Shown here piece by piece: positions 1 to 9,364 of a DNA stretch of 64,000 bases. Origin of the DNA: Paenibacillus alba (lineage in GTDB: Bacteria > Bacillota > Bacilli > Paenibacillales > NBRC-103111). The notes beneath the pieces are model-generated. The model was not told the DNA's origin, made no database searches, and was given only the letters and a program-made list of their open reading frames with translations. The position numbers were made by a program, and so were the translations under genes. Each line of letters starts with the position of its first letter. Within the stretch, counting starts at the first letter, position 1. Location of the stretch: NCBI RefSeq assembly GCF_013204855.1, contig NZ_JABMKZ010000034.1:24897-88896 (forward strand), given 5' to 3'.

Positions 1-1
1 G

Positions 2-613
2 GCAATGTTCTGGAATTCGGTATTTATGGTGGTACCGATCATCGCTGGTCAAACCCTCGTAGCAGCGCTTGCTGCCTACGCGTTCTCCAAGCTGCAATTT
101 CGTGGCCGGGATCCTTTGTTTCTTGTGTATGTCATGACAATGCTCATGCCATTCCAAGTGACATTAGTGCCGAATTACATGATGGCGGATAAGCTTGGGC
201 TGCTGAATAGTACGAATGCAATTATCTTGCCAGGCATCTTCGCAGCTTTCGGTGTGTTCATGCTCAGACAGTTCATGTTGGATATTCCATATGCCTATAT
301 CGAAGCGGCTAAGCTCGACGGAGCAGGACATTTGCGAATTTTCTACAAGATTATCATGCCAATGATTAAACCAGGTCTGGCTGCACTTGTTATCCTCTTG
401 TTCGTCGATTATTGGAACATGGTGGAGCAGCCGCTTATTTTTCTGGACGATCCCTTCAAGCAGCCATTGTCAGTTTATTTATCCAGGATAAATGGGGAGA
501 CGGGGATTGCTTTCGCTGCATCCATGCTCTACATGGCTCCGATGGTCCTGTTGTTTCTGTATGCAGAAACGTATTTCATAGAAGGCGTTCAATTGTCTGG
601 CATTAAGGGGTGA
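2..613 (+). CDS. Carbohydrate ABC transporter permease (MalG type), 5' end outside window
   Basis: This is the C-terminal part of an inner-membrane permease of a binding-protein-dependent sugar importer. The reading frame is open to the left edge and the first visible residues (FWNSV) match the NS motif that normally lies about 80 residues into MalG-type proteins, so the true start is upstream. About four hydrophobic membrane segments remain. The cytoplasmic EAA loop that contacts the ATPase is clear (EAAKLDGAGHLRIFYKIIMP, about residues 100-119 of the visible part). The stop codon overlaps the start of the next gene (TGATG), so the genes are translationally coupled. The substrate cannot be read from the sequence. 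Confidence 0.9.
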   Translation, partial: AMFWNSVFMVVPIIAGQTLVAALAAYAFSKLQFRGRDPLFLVYVMTMLMPFQVTLVPNYMMADKLGLLNSTNAIILPGIFAAFGVFMLRQFMLDIPYAYIEAAKLDGAGHLRIFYKIIMPMIKPGLAALVILLFVDYWNMVEQPLIFLDDPFKQPLSVYLSRINGETGIAFAASMLYMAPMVLLFLYAETYFIEGVQLSGIKG

Positions 614-1761
614 TGGTTGAGTTGAGGTTTTTGAAGCAAATCGTGTTCATTGTTTTTATAGGATTGTTATTATTTTTTACGCTGTTCAGCAACACGCTGC
701 AGTCATTGACTTTGCCGAAAGTGCGAACAGAAAAAGCGGCTGGCGGCAGTCTTTTATTTACGATTGAAGGCAGTGGTAATCTGTATCCAATCGCCGAGGC
801 GAGACTATCGAACCCAGCCGGCTGGAAGGTTCTCCAGATTCTTGCGAAAGAAGGCGATCGTGTGAAGAAGGGACAAAAGCTAATCATTTATGATAGCAAA
901 ACTGCCGAACGAGAATTAGAAGATGAAATAACGAACTTAGAAAAGCAGAAAATCGAGTTGGAGAATGTTCAAGATCAGTTGATTCAGTCGACCACGCAAG
1001 GGGACGAACTTAAGATACGGGATGCAAGACGCAATATCCAAACGCGTAAACTTGATCTAGGCACACAAGAACGAAAAATCAACGAGTTAAGAGATCGTTT
1101 GACTAGGCAGCAGGAAATAACGGCTCCGTTCGATGGCATTATTAACAAATTGAATGCGATTGAAGGCGTAACATCCACGAGAGAACCGGATGTCCTTATC
1201 TCGAATAGTAGCTTAGGGTATCGATTGGATATTCCTGCCAATTCAAAGTTAATTGCCAGCTTGGGGATTTCGAGCGGAGAGAAGATAGAGGTCAAGGTAC
1301 ATACAGCAGCAGATAAAGACCAAGAACAACAAATCCGTATGATCGATGGCACGATTGATGAAGTGGCAAATGTACAACCTCGAACCGATAGCGCATCGGG
1401 TGAAGGAGATGCGCTTGCCCCAACGATTTCGCAGAAGACTCTTCGCATCAAGGTTAATGATTCTGAGCTGAAAGGGGGTGAGAAGGCAGAGATCAAATGG
1501 GAGAAACGCTCACACCAAGAGGGGCTTGTCATCTCCAATGAGGCGATTCATCAAGACCGTGACGGCATGTTTGTTTATAAAATAGACGAGCAGAGGGGGG
1601 CTTTTGGCAATGTCTTTGTTGCTCGTAAAGTCCGAATTCAGTCCAGTGAAGCGAATGGCAAAGAAACAATGATTCAAGCGGATAGCCTCTATAAGGATGA
1701 CCTGATGATTATGGAAAGCAGTGAACCTTTACAAGACGGCAACCGTGTACGCTTGCAATAG
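613..1761 (+). CDS. HlyD/RND-type membrane-fusion adaptor protein
   Basis: The protein has an N-terminal membrane anchor (about residues 8-26), a split biotinyl-lipoyl domain (first half about 70-95, second half around ITAPFDGIINKL near 170) and between them a charged coiled coil of about 70 residues. A beta-barrel-like C-terminal part follows. This is the layout of membrane-fusion proteins that work with export pumps. The start is ATG 613 within the TGATG overlap, or GTG 610 one codon earlier. It sits between a sugar-import permease and a binding protein with no exporter gene in view, which is unusual. The adaptor family is secure; its partner and role here are unknown. Confidence 0.8.
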   Translation: MVELRFLKQIVFIVFIGLLLFFTLFSNTLQSLTLPKVRTEKAAGGSLLFTIEGSGNLYPIAEARLSNPAGWKVLQILAKEGDRVKKGQKLIIYDSKTAERELEDEITNLEKQKIELENVQDQLIQSTTQGDELKIRDARRNIQTRKLDLGTQERKINELRDRLTRQQEITAPFDGIINKLNAIEGVTSTREPDVLISNSSLGYRLDIPANSKLIASLGISSGEKIEVKVHTAADKDQEQQIRMIDGTIDEVANVQPRTDSASGEGDALAPTISQKTLRIKVNDSELKGGEKAEIKWEKRSHQEGLVISNEAIHQDRDGMFVYKIDEQRGAFGNVFVARKVRIQSSEANGKETMIQADSLYKDDLMIMESSEPLQDGNRVRLQ

Positions 1762-1787
1762 TTATAACTCAAGGAGGCATTTATTCG

Positions 1788-3098
1788 ATGAAAAAGTGGA
1801 TGTATATGATTTCGATTGGTATTTTAGCAACGACAATGACCGCATGCAGTTCTGGAGGAAGCGAGAAATTGGCAAATACGGAGAAACCGGTAACCAAAGA
1901 GGGGAAAAAGGTCGTTACTTTAGCGATGCAGCTATGGCCTTCGACGATGCAAGAATCGAGCCTATTGTTTCAGAACATAGAGAAAAAGTTTGAAGAAAAG
2001 TATCCGGATATCGATCTGCAAATTCAGATTTCAGAGGATTATGAGAAATACAAAAAAACAACGAATACAGCCTTGCTTGCCGGGAAAGGCCCGGATATCT
2101 TCGAAATAAGCAGTTTGCCCATCGACGATTATGTGAGCAAAAAGCTTCTCCTGAACATGGATGAGACGATGGCGAATGACAAAACACTGAATAAAAACGA
2201 TTTGCAAACGAACATTTTGGAGGCATTGAAGCAGAATGGCGGTTTGTACGCCATGCCTATGGGGTTCTCCCTGCGTGCTTTCGTAGGCGACGGGGACATC
2301 CTTAAGAACACGACTGTCGACGATAAGAATTGGACCTGGACGGAGTTTGCAAAGATCTCGAAGAAACTGGGGGAGAGTGGTAAGGAGCGCCGGTACGCTT
2401 TAGCGAATGACCCGCCGGAGCTCCTCCTGCAAGAATTGATCGTGGATAAATATTCAGAGTACGTTGATCATTCAACGAAAAAGGCCAAGTTTGATTCTCC
2501 CTCGTTCGTGGGCGTGATGCAACAAATTAAGAAAATGTATGATGACAAAGTCATGACTTCAGAACCGGCGGATATAGGCAAGCAAATGTTCTATTCTACT
2601 ATTTTGCAATCACCGGAGAACTTTATTAATGGTCTACATCAAATCTTTTCAAATCCGAAACTTCTGCAAAAACCAGAACAAACTGCTCGTGCGAGGATTA
2701 TCACGGATTCCCAGTTCGCCATTCAAGCCAAATCTACGGTGAAAGAGGAGGCTTGGAAGGTGATTGCCTTCTTCCTATCCGAGGAAGGGCAATCCCTGCA
2801 AGGGAGACACGGATTTTCAATGCTTAAATCTGTGAATGAGAAGCAGTTGAACGACATCCAGAAACAAGTTAAGAGCGGAAAGTATATGCTTCCTAACGGA
2901 AAAGCACCCAAAGTGTCGGACGAAGAATTTACGAAGTTCAAAGAGTTCATTCATACAGCGAATAACTATTCGGTGGCAGACGGTAAAGTGATTTCCATGA
3001 TAGGAGAGGAGTCCGCATCCTTCTTTAGTGGACAAAAGTCTGCGGAGGAAGCAGCCAAGCTGATCCAGAACAAGGTGACAACTTTCTTAAACGAATAG
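1788..3098 (+). CDS. Extracellular solute-binding lipoprotein of a sugar ABC importer
   Basis: This is a lipoprotein of the family 1 binding-protein type, expected to capture an oligosaccharide outside the membrane. The signal peptide ends in a lipobox TMTAC with Cys20 as the lipidation site. The length (436 residues) and segments such as LLAGKGPDIFEISSLP and FAIQAKSTVKEEAWKVIAFF fit the family. An AAGGAGG ribosome binding site lies ten bases before ATG 1788. It follows the adaptor gene by 26 bases and is closed by a terminator, so it looks like the last gene of the operon that begins outside the window. Its position after the permease rather than before it is less common. Confidence 0.9.
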   Translation: MKKWMYMISIGILATTMTACSSGGSEKLANTEKPVTKEGKKVVTLAMQLWPSTMQESSLLFQNIEKKFEEKYPDIDLQIQISEDYEKYKKTTNTALLAGKGPDIFEISSLPIDDYVSKKLLLNMDETMANDKTLNKNDLQTNILEALKQNGGLYAMPMGFSLRAFVGDGDILKNTTVDDKNWTWTEFAKISKKLGESGKERRYALANDPPELLLQELIVDKYSEYVDHSTKKAKFDSPSFVGVMQQIKKMYDDKVMTSEPADIGKQMFYSTILQSPENFINGLHQIFSNPKLLQKPEQTARARIITDSQFAIQAKSTVKEEAWKVIAFFLSEEGQSLQGRHGFSMLKSVNEKQLNDIQKQVKSGKYMLPNGKAPKVSDEEFTKFKEFIHTANNYSVADGKVISMIGEESASFFSGQKSAEEAAKLIQNKVTTFLNE

Positions 3099-3113
3099 CA
3101 ACCATTGAAACTG

Positions 3114-3141
3114 AAGCAGCGCACATCTTGCGCTGCTTTTT
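3114..3141 (+). terminator. Rho-independent terminator
   Basis: A perfect 10 bp stem (AAGCAGCGCA with TGCGCTGCTT), a five-base loop and a run of five T follow the binding-protein gene. It ends the operon before the convergent AraC gene. Confidence 0.88.
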
Positions 3142-3182
3142 CCTAGCTGTCACCCAAATAGGGAAACAGAAGAAGGTCTGTC

Positions 3183-4025
3183 TTACAATTTAGATTGTTT
3201 GCGGAAGCTTAGTGGCGAGATGCCCGTTATTAATTTGAACGTCCGTCCGAAATGCGAAGCATGATCAAATCCGACCATGCCGGCAATTTCCGTAATATTA
3301 TAGGAAGAGCTAACAAGCAGCTCACGTGCTTCTTTGATTCGAATGTTGTTGATATATTCAATTAAAGTAAAACCGATTGCTTCTTTAAAGGTTCGGCAGA
3401 GGTAGGAAGAGCTTATGTCAAATTGCTGTGAAATATCACATAGCTTAAGTGGTTCCATATAATGAACGTTGACATAACTAACGATATCGAGCACTTTCTT
3501 GTGCGTACGGTTGGATTCAATCACCACCCCAGTTTCGTGACTGTCGAATATTTTGCGATTCAAATAGAGAAGCAATTCGACCAACAAGAGATGCTGATAC
3601 TGTTCATATCCGCGAGCTTGCTTCTTCCCCTCGTGAATCATTTTCTGAAAAAGCTGTTCAATGAAGAGCTGATCCTTCCCAATCGTCTTCAAGGCGTGGT
3701 AATCACTTGTGAAAAGCTCGAGCAACTCCTCACACTGACCGTCGGTGCAGAAATGCTGAAGAAACTCTTTTTTGAATAGTAAAGTGACTCGTTCATAGGT
3801 ATTGTTGTTAGAGTTTACTAACTTATGTATTTCGTAAATATTCATAAACAATAGAGTTCCCGCCACAACTTGATAAGTTCTCTCACCGATAACATAATAA
3901 AAATCCCCCGATACTAAATACAAAATCTCATAGGCATCATGGTAATGTTTCGAAGGCATGCTGGTATACATCTGTTTCTTACGACTGATCTCGAAAGAAG
4001 TAGACTCATAATATACGGGCTTCAT
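3183..4025 (-). CDS. AraC family transcriptional regulator with cupin sensor domain
   Basis: The N-terminal part (about residues 20-100) is a cupin-like ligand domain with HYHDAYEILYLVSGDFYYVI and the conserved H-x-E type spacing. The last hundred residues form the double helix-turn-helix of AraC proteins, including AREL and ITEIAGMVGFDHASHFGRTF. An AGGAGG site precedes the ATG by about seven bases. It faces the operon end on its left and is divergent from the large phosphatase gene on its right, which is the most likely target, though no direct evidence links them. The 280-residue length is typical of the class. Confidence 0.9.
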   Translation of the reverse strand: MKPVYYESTSFEISRKKQMYTSMPSKHYHDAYEILYLVSGDFYYVIGERTYQVVAGTLLFMNIYEIHKLVNSNNNTYERVTLLFKKEFLQHFCTDGQCEELLELFTSDYHALKTIGKDQLFIEQLFQKMIHEGKKQARGYEQYQHLLLVELLLYLNRKIFDSHETGVVIESNRTHKKVLDIVSYVNVHYMEPLKLCDISQQFDISSSYLCRTFKEAIGFTLIEYINNIRIKEARELLVSSSYNITEIAGMVGFDHASHFGRTFKLITGISPLSFRKQSKL

Positions 4026-4090
4026 AAAGCACCTCCTATGAGAATTGTAGACTTAATATTCAATTAAAAGCAATATTTGTATAAAAAATA

Positions 4091-4106
4091 ATATTCGCAA
4101 GAATAT
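4091..4106. promoter_or_regulatory. Inverted repeat in AraC/phosphatase intergenic region
   Basis: ATATTC-GCAA-GAATAT is a perfect six-base inverted repeat in the 253 bp AT-rich gap between the divergent AraC and phosphatase genes. A TATACT hexamer at 4135-4140 could be the -10 of the phosphatase promoter. A regulator site is an inference from position only. Confidence 0.3.
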
Positions 4107-4278
4107 ATGTGCTGTTCGGTCAAATGTTCTGGGATATACTCTAAGTGTATTTGCTAACGGATAGCAAAGAAAGGGGGATTTAATAATTCGATATGAAGAT
4201 ATTGTAAGCTGAATAGGCTTTACGGTCAGGTTTACAGCGACGATGATTGGAAACTCAAATGAAGAGAGGGATGGACGA

Positions 4279-6840
4279 ATGCCTAGCAACCAACCGTATC
4301 TCAAGATCAGATGGTCCTCTATTACCCGTGTCGCGCTTATTTGTTTGCTGCTTGCCATGGATGTGATCGGTCTCGTCTCGAAAGCTGAGAACGCATATGC
4401 AGCTCAAGAAACGATTGCCCAGTGGATATTCAATAACAAGGGTACAAATGGCGTATTTCCAGCTACTGGCGGTGTTTTCCAGACGACTTCATCCTTACGC
4501 GACGTAGGTACAAATACGAACGAGTACGCTTACGAGTCCGGCGAAAACAGCGTACGCAACCAAGGCTGGAATAGCGGAGTAGGCACCAAATATTGGCAAG
4601 CAACCGTTTCCACAAAAGGCTACGAAAATATTCTGCTCTCCTCCCAACAAACATCATCTAGTACAGGCCCCAAAAACTTTAATGTGCAATACAGCACAAA
4701 TCAACAAAATTGGATAGATATTCCTGGCGGAGCCCTAGTTCTAACGCAAAATAATTTCAATTGCTCTAACAATTCCTGCAAATTAACAAATCTTCCTTTG
4801 CCTTCAGGAGCTAACAACCAAGATGTGCTCTACATTCGGTGGGTCGTTAATTCCACCACAAGCGTAAGCGGAGGAACGGTGCAGAGCACGGGATCCAGCC
4901 GGATTAAAGATGTCCTGATAACAGGAACACATAGTGGCGGAGATCCAGGCAGCACGCCTACGCTTGAGGTAAGCAAAATTCCTGCTTCTGGGGCTGCAGA
5001 TATCTCTCTCACGACCGACATTACCGTTAAATTCAACAAATTGATTCAGCTGGACACCACTTATCAGGCTACAATCACAGATAATAATGTGCCTCTTAGC
5101 GGTGTTTCTGTCTCACTCCTTGGCCAAGATACAGTGAAAATCAGTCATCCAAGCTTGGCTGCTGGCAAAACCTACAAGGTGACCCTCCCTAAAGCACTCG
5201 TTAAAGGGGCAGCGGACGGCTTGATACCGAGCAATGATATTGTTTGGAGCTTCAAGACGAAATCTCCCGATACGGGAACTAAAACACCTACACTGCTTAA
5301 CATGACGTTTAATGGGGATCCCAAGACAAGCATGGCTTTCGACTGGTATACGGTGGAAACGGTTAAAGGTACTACCGTCCAAGTTGTTGAATCCACACAG
5401 GTCATAGACAACCAATTCCCCGAACAACTGGCTGTTTCCTTCGCAGGCAGTGCAACTGTCATCGATACGTTAATGACTTCAAGCGACAGAAGCTCCAAAA
5501 ATTATAAAAAGTTCGCCAGCCACAAAGCGATTGCAAGCGGGCTCAAACCTGGAACTAAGTATACTTACCGGGTTGGCAACGGCGATGCGGATGGATGGAG
5601 CGAATTGGGTTCTTTTACAACGGACACGGCAACGAATCAGAACTTTCATTTCCTCTATGCGACAGACTCGCAAGGTTCAAGCAAGTCGAATTTCGATTTG
5701 TGGCAGGATACGTTCAAGCGAGCTATTGAGAAAGCCGGTGATCCCAAGTTCATGCTTCTCACAGGAGACTTGACGGACGACGGTGATTTGGAGCAGCTCT
5801 GGCAATGGTTTTTGGGCGCACCCAAAAAGGAATTTGCCAACGTGCCGTTTGCTCCGGTTCTTGGCAATCACGAGGTAGAAGATTATCCGAATAATAACTT
5901 CTTTTACCACTTTAATTTACCAAAAGATGTTGGAACGGGTTCACATGATGGGGCGGTGTACGCGTTTGAATACGGAGATGCGCTCTTCATGCAAATGGAT
6001 GCTCAATACGAAGGCCAAGTTAATCCCTACCAAGTAGATGCTCAATTCACGAAGCAATTGGAGTGGATGCGGAACCAAGTGGCGAAGTCTGATAAGAAAT
6101 GGAAGTTCGTCTCCATGCATAAGGGAGCTTATTCTTCAGGGGACAATGCATCGGCAGAAAACGAACGGGTTAAATTTTACCGTAAATATTTGATTCCCGT
6201 TTTTGATGAGCTTGGCGTAGATATGGTATTTGAAGGACATGACCATATGTATATGAGATCTTACCAAATGCTGAATAACGCTAAGGTTAATAATGTCATT
6301 ATTGATGAGCAGGGCAATGCTGTGAATCCTCAAGGAATAGTTTATTTGATGGGCAACTCAGCCGCCTCTAAATTTTATACGCTGAATCCCAACGCAGATA
6401 CGTTCTTTGCAGCAAAAAACCTTCAGCCAAACAAGAAAATGTTTGTGGATGTTTCCATAACAAGCGATGTATTGAAGTTTACCTCGTATACGGCAGTTAA
6501 AGACCAACCTCTCGCTGTTTACGATGCTTACAGCATCAAACGGTCAGATGGGAAACCTAATCCAGCAGTCAATTCAGCTGCGGTAAGACAGTCAGGCAAC
6601 CGTGCCGCCATTACGTGGAATGCTCCTGCAAGCAGCACAGAACCGGTGAGAGGCTACCGCATTTACGAGAAAAACGAGAAAGTCAGCACCAATTGGAGTG
6701 TCTATGTGCCAGCCGTAAGTGGACAGAACAGCTACAGTTTGACGGTTAACGGGATTGATCCTGCCAAATCTTATAATTTTGTTATTAAGGCAGTTGGCAC
6801 AAGAAACAATTCGCTGGGAACTGAAGCAGGATTTCCATGA
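4279..6840 (+). CDS. Secreted multidomain metallophosphoesterase (purple acid phosphatase-like)
   Basis: After a signal peptide ending near AENAYA-AQ come, in order: an uncharacterised N-terminal beta domain (about 45-215), a Big_5/SbsA-type Ig domain (about 220-330), a purple-acid-phosphatase Fn3-like N-domain (335-450), the metallophosphoesterase domain (455-740) and a C-terminal Fn3 domain. Metal-binding motifs are present: ATDSQG near 458, GDLTDDG near 496, GNHE near 527, MHKG near 612 and GHDH near 651. The substrate is probably an extracellular phosphate ester. ATG 4279 is chosen because GAGAGGG lies eight bases upstream; an ATG 12 codons earlier (4243) has no such site. Other workers may place the start there. 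Confidence 0.88.
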   Translation: MPSNQPYLKIRWSSITRVALICLLLAMDVIGLVSKAENAYAAQETIAQWIFNNKGTNGVFPATGGVFQTTSSLRDVGTNTNEYAYESGENSVRNQGWNSGVGTKYWQATVSTKGYENILLSSQQTSSSTGPKNFNVQYSTNQQNWIDIPGGALVLTQNNFNCSNNSCKLTNLPLPSGANNQDVLYIRWVVNSTTSVSGGTVQSTGSSRIKDVLITGTHSGGDPGSTPTLEVSKIPASGAADISLTTDITVKFNKLIQLDTTYQATITDNNVPLSGVSVSLLGQDTVKISHPSLAAGKTYKVTLPKALVKGAADGLIPSNDIVWSFKTKSPDTGTKTPTLLNMTFNGDPKTSMAFDWYTVETVKGTTVQVVESTQVIDNQFPEQLAVSFAGSATVIDTLMTSSDRSSKNYKKFASHKAIASGLKPGTKYTYRVGNGDADGWSELGSFTTDTATNQNFHFLYATDSQGSSKSNFDLWQDTFKRAIEKAGDPKFMLLTGDLTDDGDLEQLWQWFLGAPKKEFANVPFAPVLGNHEVEDYPNNNFFYHFNLPKDVGTGSHDGAVYAFEYGDALFMQMDAQYEGQVNPYQVDAQFTKQLEWMRNQVAKSDKKWKFVSMHKGAYSSGDNASAENERVKFYRKYLIPVFDELGVDMVFEGHDHMYMRSYQMLNNAKVNNVIIDEQGNAVNPQGIVYLMGNSAASKFYTLNPNADTFFAAKNLQPNKKMFVDVSITSDVLKFTSYTAVKDQPLAVYDAYSIKRSDGKPNPAVNSAAVRQSGNRAAITWNAPASSTEPVRGYRIYEKNEKVSTNWSVYVPAVSGQNSYSLTVNGIDPAKSYNFVIKAVGTRNNSLGTEAGFP

Positions 6841-6960
6841 TACCATCTGAAAAGTAGAAATAGTCCATATTTTAGTCGGAATTATTAATGGGCATGAGTT
6901 GTCAATCATTGTATGATTAGGCAAAAGCTTCTTTGACGCAATGGATAACAGTGTTTCAGC

Positions 6961-6996
6961 GCTGCGGAGTGCCCCTTGGAATGATGCCTCCGCAGC
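6961..6996 (+). other. Stable hairpin in leader of the GH8 gene
   Basis: GCTGCGGAG at 6961-6969 pairs perfectly with CTCCGCAGC at 6988-6996 across an 18-base loop. There is no following T-run, so it is not a standard terminator. It lies in the 303 bp gap between the phosphatase and GH8 genes. Otherwise I see only AT-rich sequence there, and no convincing promoter hexamer pair. Confidence 0.4.
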
Positions 6997-7143
6997 ATTG
7001 GATCCGCTTTCAAATAGTCACTTTTATCCTAAAAGTTTAATCGCTTTAATTTGTGAATGGCATGAAAGGGGGGACAGTGACACCGCATCGTTTCTGAACG
7101 ATTCGAATCGTAGGAAGAAAAATAATCAATTGGAGGTATTAAC

Positions 7144-9138
7144 ATGAATATGACCAAGGTAAAACCCGCTAAAAGCACGCTGAAATTGTGCTCTATTGCT
7201 GTGCTTTGCTTCACTTTTATTTCGGCACCTTTGCTTTCACCTGCATTAGAGCAAAAAGCGGCTGCGGCTGGTGAGCAAAAGCCTTTTCCACAGCAAGTGA
7301 GTTATCCTGGCATTACAAAACCTAATCATGTCACACAAGCCCAATTGAATACAGATGTCGCTACTTACTATAATTCTTGGAAGGCAAGCTATCTGAAAAA
7401 CAACTTGTCCTCCTTGCCAGGCGGGTACTATGTGAAAGGGGATATAACCGGAAGCGCAGATGGGTATAAACCGCTCGGCTCTTCGGAAGGTCAAGGATAT
7501 GGCATGGTGATAACTGCGTTAATGGCAGGTTATGATGCGAATGCCAAAACGATCTACGACGGTCTTTATAAAACAGCTAGAGCTTATAAAAGTTCACAAA
7601 ATGCAAACTTGATGGGTTGGGTGGTAGCAGATGCCGCAGGCGCTCAAGGACATTTTGACTCGGCAACCGATGGGGACATTGACATTGCTTACTCCCTGAT
7701 TCTAGCCCATTATCAATGGGGGTCCACAGGTACGATCAATTATTTGGCAGAAGCCAAAAAAATGATTACAAATGGGATTAAAGCCAGCAATGTTACGGAC
7801 AATAATCGACTAAACCTTGGCGATTGGGATGGCAAAAACGTCTTGAATACGAGACCTTCGGATTGGATGCTCAGTCATTTAAGAGCCTTTTACGATGTTA
7901 CTGGTGACCAAGTTTGGCTAAACGTCATTAATAATCTTTACTCGGTTTATACTTCATTCAGTGCTTCTTACTCGCCAAACACGGGGCTGATTTCTGACTT
8001 TGTCGTAGGCAATCCTCCCCAACCAGCGCCAAAAAATTATTTGGATGAGTTTCCAGAAACCAACGAATACAATTATAACGCGGCTCGTGTTCCTACAAGA
8101 ATTGTTATGGACTATGCACTATATGGAGATGCGAGAGGTAAAACGATTGCTGACAAAATTGCTACCTGGATTAAAGGAAAAACAAGCAACAATCCAAACA
8201 ATGTGAAAGATGGCTATAAATTGGATGGAACGGTGACAGGTTCTGCTAGCGGACCTGCAGGTGTTTTCGTCTCACCATTCATTGCAGCAGCTGTATCGAA
8301 CAGCAGCAATCAAGCATGGATCAATGACGGCTGGGACTTTATGAAAAGCCATAAAACAGGCTACTACGACGATAGCTTTACGATGTTGAACATGCTTTTC
8401 ATTTCGGGCAACTGGTGGAAGCCAGCAGCTGGAGGAACAACTCCCGATACGCAAGCGCCTACAGCACCAGCGAACTTGACGGCAGCAGCTTCATCCAGCA
8501 GTCAAATTAATTTAACTTGGTCAGCTTCAAGTGATAACGTTGGCGTTACCGGATATCAAGTTTATCGTGCAGGTACGCAAGTTGGAACTTCAACCACTAC
8601 TTCTTATAGTGATACAGGACTCACTGCGTCCACCGCATACAGCTATACGGTCAAAGCTATTGATGCAGCAGGCAATCTTTCCGGGGCAAGCAATACAGCA
8701 ACTGCTACTACCAATAGCGGAACGACACCGCCATCGAATCTAGCTCTGAACAAGACAGGTGTATCGAGTTCAAACGAAGGAACGAGCTATACAGCGGCAA
8801 AAGCCTTCGATGGCAACGCAACAACCAGATGGGCGAGTGTCGAAGGGGTTGATCCTCAGTGGATCTATGTGGATCTTGGTTCTGTGAAGAAGATTAGTCA
8901 AGTGAAACTATCCTGGGAAGCTGCTTATGGGAAGAGCTACAAGATTCAAGTATCTACGGATAGCGGAACTCCTACGAATTGGACCGATGTTTTTTCGACA
9001 ACTACGGGGAATGGTGCGATTGACGATATTTCAATTGCCCCTCAGAATGCCAGATACGTAAGACTGTATGCTACAGCTAGAGGGACTTCCTACGGATATT
9101 CGTTGTATGAATTTGAAGTATATGGGACAGATTCCTAA
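7144..9138 (+). CDS. Secreted GH8 glycosidase (chitosanase/endoglucanase) with Fn3 and discoidin domains
   Basis: The signal peptide runs to about residue 42. The catalytic (alpha/alpha)6 domain of family GH8 (about 60-430) carries the full family signature from A174: ATDGDIDIAYSLILAHYQW, in which D176 and D178 are conserved acids. The general acid is probably E115 in SSEGQGYGM. A fibronectin III domain (about 439-527) and an F5/8-type C (discoidin, CBM32-like) domain (about 530-664) follow. This order matches known Paenibacillus chitosanase-glucanases, so chitosan or a beta-1,4-glucan is the likely substrate. TGGAGG precedes the ATG and a strong terminator follows, so the gene is monocistronic. 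Confidence 0.93.
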   Translation: MNMTKVKPAKSTLKLCSIAVLCFTFISAPLLSPALEQKAAAAGEQKPFPQQVSYPGITKPNHVTQAQLNTDVATYYNSWKASYLKNNLSSLPGGYYVKGDITGSADGYKPLGSSEGQGYGMVITALMAGYDANAKTIYDGLYKTARAYKSSQNANLMGWVVADAAGAQGHFDSATDGDIDIAYSLILAHYQWGSTGTINYLAEAKKMITNGIKASNVTDNNRLNLGDWDGKNVLNTRPSDWMLSHLRAFYDVTGDQVWLNVINNLYSVYTSFSASYSPNTGLISDFVVGNPPQPAPKNYLDEFPETNEYNYNAARVPTRIVMDYALYGDARGKTIADKIATWIKGKTSNNPNNVKDGYKLDGTVTGSASGPAGVFVSPFIAAAVSNSSNQAWINDGWDFMKSHKTGYYDDSFTMLNMLFISGNWWKPAAGGTTPDTQAPTAPANLTAAASSSSQINLTWSASSDNVGVTGYQVYRAGTQVGTSTTTSYSDTGLTASTAYSYTVKAIDAAGNLSGASNTATATTNSGTTPPSNLALNKTGVSSSNEGTSYTAAKAFDGNATTRWASVEGVDPQWIYVDLGSVKKISQVKLSWEAAYGKSYKIQVSTDSGTPTNWTDVFSTTTGNGAIDDISIAPQNARYVRLYATARGTSYGYSLYEFEVYGTDS

Positions 9139-9157
9139 GCCGGAAATATCTCAAAAC

Positions 9158-9203
9158 AAAAAACGTACTCGATCAAGATCTGATCTGATCGAGTACGTTT
9201 TTT
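9158..9203 (+). terminator. Rho-independent terminator after GH8 gene
   Basis: An 18 bp perfect stem (AAAAAACGTACTCGATCA and its complement) with a ten-base loop ends in six T. The A-run on the left arm means it could also act on the other strand. Confidence 0.9.
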
Positions 9204-9364
9204 GCCGTTCACTTAAGGAATGATCGGGTTATTTGAAAACAAGAAATATGAAGCGAAAAAAATTCTCTTTTTTAATCGGGGCTTCGCCTTTATTCTTGAT
9301 TAAGACAAAAGAGCAAGTGTCAATTGCCGAGTCGTAAGATTATTTGAGAAGGAGATCAGATTCA

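Noticed and set aside
6941..7147. 68-codon plus-strand ORF before the GH8 gene
   Set aside because: It has no ribosome site, its sequence is compositional, and it spans the leader hairpin and overlaps the GH8 start.
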